Part shown: piece after piece, positions 6,217-7,226 of the stretch
Position numbering within the stretch: position 1 is the stretch's first letter
Layout: each line of letters begins with the position of its first letter
Assembly: GCA_018061225.1 (NCBI GenBank)
Contig: JAGOUK010000064.1
Coordinates: forward strand, 1-7,226
Source of the DNA: Candidatus Omnitrophota bacterium
GTDB lineage: Bacteria > Omnitrophota > Gorgyraeia > 2-02-FULL-51-18 > JAGOUK01
Direction: 5' to 3'
DNA: 7,226 nt
Program-made: the position numbers and the translations under genes
Notes under the pieces: generated by a model
The model's input: only the letters and a program-made list of their open reading frames with translations
Databases searched by the model: none
What the model was told of the DNA's origin: nothing

Positions 6217-6432
6217 ATGATGATAGACCGCGTCAACTGGCAGATGGAGCATGTCGTTCATACCTGGATTTTGAGACAAGAAAATATTGCCGAAGAAAAG
6301 CGGTCCGGCGCGCACTCGCCGATCTTGGATTTGGCCGCCACCCGCGATGAGATTGTCCGCAATATATTGACCGAGATCGAAGAGCATGACGGCCCGTTTG
6401 GCGCTTCAAAGACGCCGGAGTCAATTCTCTAA
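6217..6432 (+). CDS. Hypothetical small protein (70-71 aa)
   Basis: I do not recognise this protein. It is short, hydrophilic and acidic, with no signal peptide, membrane helix or cysteine. The middle and C-terminal half (RDEIVRNILTEIEEHDG) looks helical and amphipathic. Support for a real gene is AAGGGGG (6208-6214) before two tandem ATG codons at 6217 and 6220. The second, 5 nt after the purine run, is better placed. Codon choice resembles the neighbours (many GCC, GTC, ATC, CGC). It is divergent from groES, and the intervening 130 bp or so holds the groES promoter. I see no clear promoter of its own, only a possible GATAAT near 6152. A reading frame on the opposite strand overlaps it but lacks a ribosome site. 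A chance ORF remains possible. Confidence 0.5.
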   Translation: MMIDRVNWQMEHVVHTWILRQENIAEEKRSGAHSPILDLAATRDEIVRNILTEIEEHDGPFGASKTPESIL

Positions 6433-6447
6433 CACACGCCGCTTCGC

Positions 6448-6465
6448 GACGGCGCCCGGGCCGTC
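6448..6465. repeat. GC-rich 6-bp inverted repeat
   Basis: GACGGC (6448-6453) and GCCGTC (6460-6465) can pair around a six-base GC loop. It follows the small ORF by 15 bp and abuts the next inverted repeat. No T-run follows, so it is not a typical intrinsic terminator. Confidence 0.45.
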
Positions 6466-6487
6466 CTACCGCTCAATTGGCGGTAGG
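6465..6487. repeat. Perfect 8-bp inverted repeat upstream of the haem gene
   Basis: CCTACCGC (6465-6472) is exactly complementary to GCGGTAGG (6480-6487), separated by 7 nt. It ends 2 bp before the TATAAT box and spans about -37 to -15 relative to the predicted start site at 6502. This is the position of a repressor operator or activator site. It could equally be an RNA hairpin ending the upstream small gene. Confidence 0.55.
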
Positions 6488-6489
6488 TG

Positions 6490-6504
6490 TATAATGCGGG
6501 CATG
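6490..6504 (+). promoter_or_regulatory. -10 box placed for leaderless start of the haem gene
   Basis: A perfect TATAAT (6490-6495) is followed by GCGGGC and the ATG at 6502. The standard start site, 7 nt past the last T, is exactly the A of the ATG. There is no ribosome site between. No -35-like hexamer is present at 16-18 bp spacing. The in-frame GTG at 6487 overlaps the -10 region and so is an unlikely start. Confidence 0.65.
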
Positions 6505-7011
6505 AAAAAAATTGTTCGCCTGTCGTTTCAGGGTGCTTTATTGCTAGTTGCGGCATTTGCCGCTGCGGGCATCTCAAATCTGGTTCAAGACAAACCCATC
6601 GTCATGGCGCCGGAATCCCAGACTGGCAAAACCCCCGCCTTTGCCAAGGCTCGCAAGGTTCTTGAGGCCAACTGTCTCAACTGTCATTCATCCCAAGCCG
6701 TTATGCCTTGGTATGCCAATCTTCCGCTGATCAAGCAGCTAATTGAATCAGATATTCGCGAAGGCCGGCATCACATGGACATGGAAAAGCGTGTGTTTGC
6801 CCCCGGCAAAACGCCAACGGTCAAGACTCTTAAAGAGATTGGCAAGGAAGTCCGCAAGGATCAAATGCCGCCGCTGATCTACAAAGCAGCGCATTGGAGA
6901 TCATTTTTGTCCGCCGAAGACAAGGCTGCGATCCAGGAATGGGTCGATCAAGAACTTGCCGCGGCAGATGCCGCCGTAGTCCCCGCCCCCGCCTCTCCTG
7001 CAACAACCTAA
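6502..7011 (+). CDS. Exported haem-binding domain protein (monohaem CXXCH)
   Basis: The 169-residue protein starts with a lysine-containing N-terminus and a hydrophobic stretch (about 8-24), read as a signal peptide or membrane anchor, so it should act outside the cytoplasm. Cys58-Leu-Asn-Cys61-His62 is a c-type haem attachment motif. It sits in NCLNCHSSQ, followed by MPWYANLPLI (68-77), the helical HMDME region, QMPP (121-124) and a closing LSAEDKAAIQEWVDQE (136-151). This order matches the haem-binding domain family (Pfam Haem_bd). Met122 is a candidate axial ligand. Such proteins are presumed electron carriers or haem sensors, but the partner is unknown. The C-terminal tail (152-169) is Ala/Pro-rich and probably disordered. 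The ATG at 6502 is preferred over an in-frame GTG at 6487, which lies in the promoter and gives a poorer signal peptide. It converges on the next gene with 5 bp between stop codons. Confidence 0.87.
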   Translation: MKKIVRLSFQGALLLVAAFAAAGISNLVQDKPIVMAPESQTGKTPAFAKARKVLEANCLNCHSSQAVMPWYANLPLIKQLIESDIREGRHHMDMEKRVFAPGKTPTVKTLKEIGKEVRKDQMPPLIYKAAHWRSFLSAEDKAAIQEWVDQELAAADAAVVPAPASPATT

Positions 7012-7016
7012 CCTCT

Positions 7017-7226
7017 TTAGATAGAAATAACCTCGATGGTCGCGTGGCTCACGTGGAGCTCGGCCGGAATCAGGTCCCGGTAGTAAGCCGCGGGTTTGGG
7101 CGCGGAAGTTTGGACGGTGATGATCGCCGCATAATGAAGCGGCGCGATGGTCCACAGATGCAGGTCGGTGACTTTGACTTCGGGACTTGTTTCTATGCTC
7201 CTCCGGATCTTGTCGATGCTGGGAGC
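7017..7226 (-). CDS. Cation diffusion facilitator transporter, C-terminal part
   Basis: Only the last 69 residues are in the window; the rest lies beyond the right edge. The fragment contains VTDLHLWTIAPLHYAAIITV and ends LHVSHATIEVISI, followed by a TAA stop. This is the cytoplasmic C-terminal domain of CDF (CzcD/DmeF-type) metal exporters: a DLHLW strand, a histidine-containing loop and the closing SHATIEV strand, which in this family helps form the dimer and bind regulatory metal. CDF proteins export Zn, Co, Ni, Fe or Cd in exchange for protons. The APLHYAA loop recalls the DmeF-like branch, but the metal cannot be told without the transmembrane part. The gene is convergent with the haem protein gene. 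No terminator fits in the 5-bp gap, so the two transcripts probably overlap at their 3' ends. Confidence 0.85.
   Translation of the reverse strand, partial: APSIDKIRRSIETSPEVKVTDLHLWTIAPLHYAAIITVQTSAPKPAAYYRDLIPAELHVSHATIEVISI

Noticed and set aside
6079..6387. 102-aa minus-strand reading frame opposite the small ORF
   Set aside because: It has no ribosome site, runs into the -35 box of the groES promoter, and its sequence shows no family pattern. The plus-strand frame has better start signals and codon use.
6901..7155. 84-aa minus-strand reading frame over the end of the haem gene
   Set aside because: It is out of frame with the CDF C-terminal coding sequence (7017-7226), which shows the real family motifs.

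Overview
The window is a piece of a bacterial chromosome with moderately high GC and dense genes. It has sigma-70-type promoters, Shine-Dalgarno sites before the chaperonin genes, and an HrcA/CIRCE heat-shock operator. A predicted exported c-type haem protein points to a Gram-negative-type envelope. I cannot assign a phylum from the sequence alone.

Layout, left to right. Positions 1-184 are AT-richer non-coding DNA with an 11-bp inverted repeat. Positions 185-3689, all on the minus strand, form a compact three-gene unit read from right to left: a bile acid:sodium symporter (BASS) family transporter, a YgjP/DUF45-type zinc metallopeptidase-fold protein, and a Uup-like ABC-F ATPase. Adjacent genes overlap by 4 bp and 10 bp, so this is very probably one translationally coupled operon. 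Its promoter appears to lie directly against the first ATG, which suggests a leaderless mRNA. Positions 3690-3944 hold the groEL 3' region. It contains a rho-independent terminator, two sibling hairpins sharing an 18-bp core with compensatory arm changes, and a 109-bp imperfect palindrome whose tip overlaps the groEL stop codon.

Positions 3945-5953 are the groES-groEL operon on the minus strand. Upstream are a clear TTGACA/TACAAT promoter and a near-perfect CIRCE element (6019-6045), so HrcA repression is the expected control. On the other side of that promoter a short plus-strand ORF (6217-6432) with a strong purine-rich ribosome site may encode an unknown 70-71 aa protein.

Next come two tandem hairpins and then a plus-strand gene (6502-7011) for an exported haem-binding (CXXCH) protein, also with a TATAAT box placed for leaderless transcription. 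It converges, with 5 bp between stop codons, on the C-terminal end of a cation diffusion facilitator metal transporter gene that runs off the right edge.

The genes are mostly housekeeping and I see no defence system or complete mobile element. The least explained parts are the structured repeats between groEL and the BASS gene and the leaderless-looking starts.
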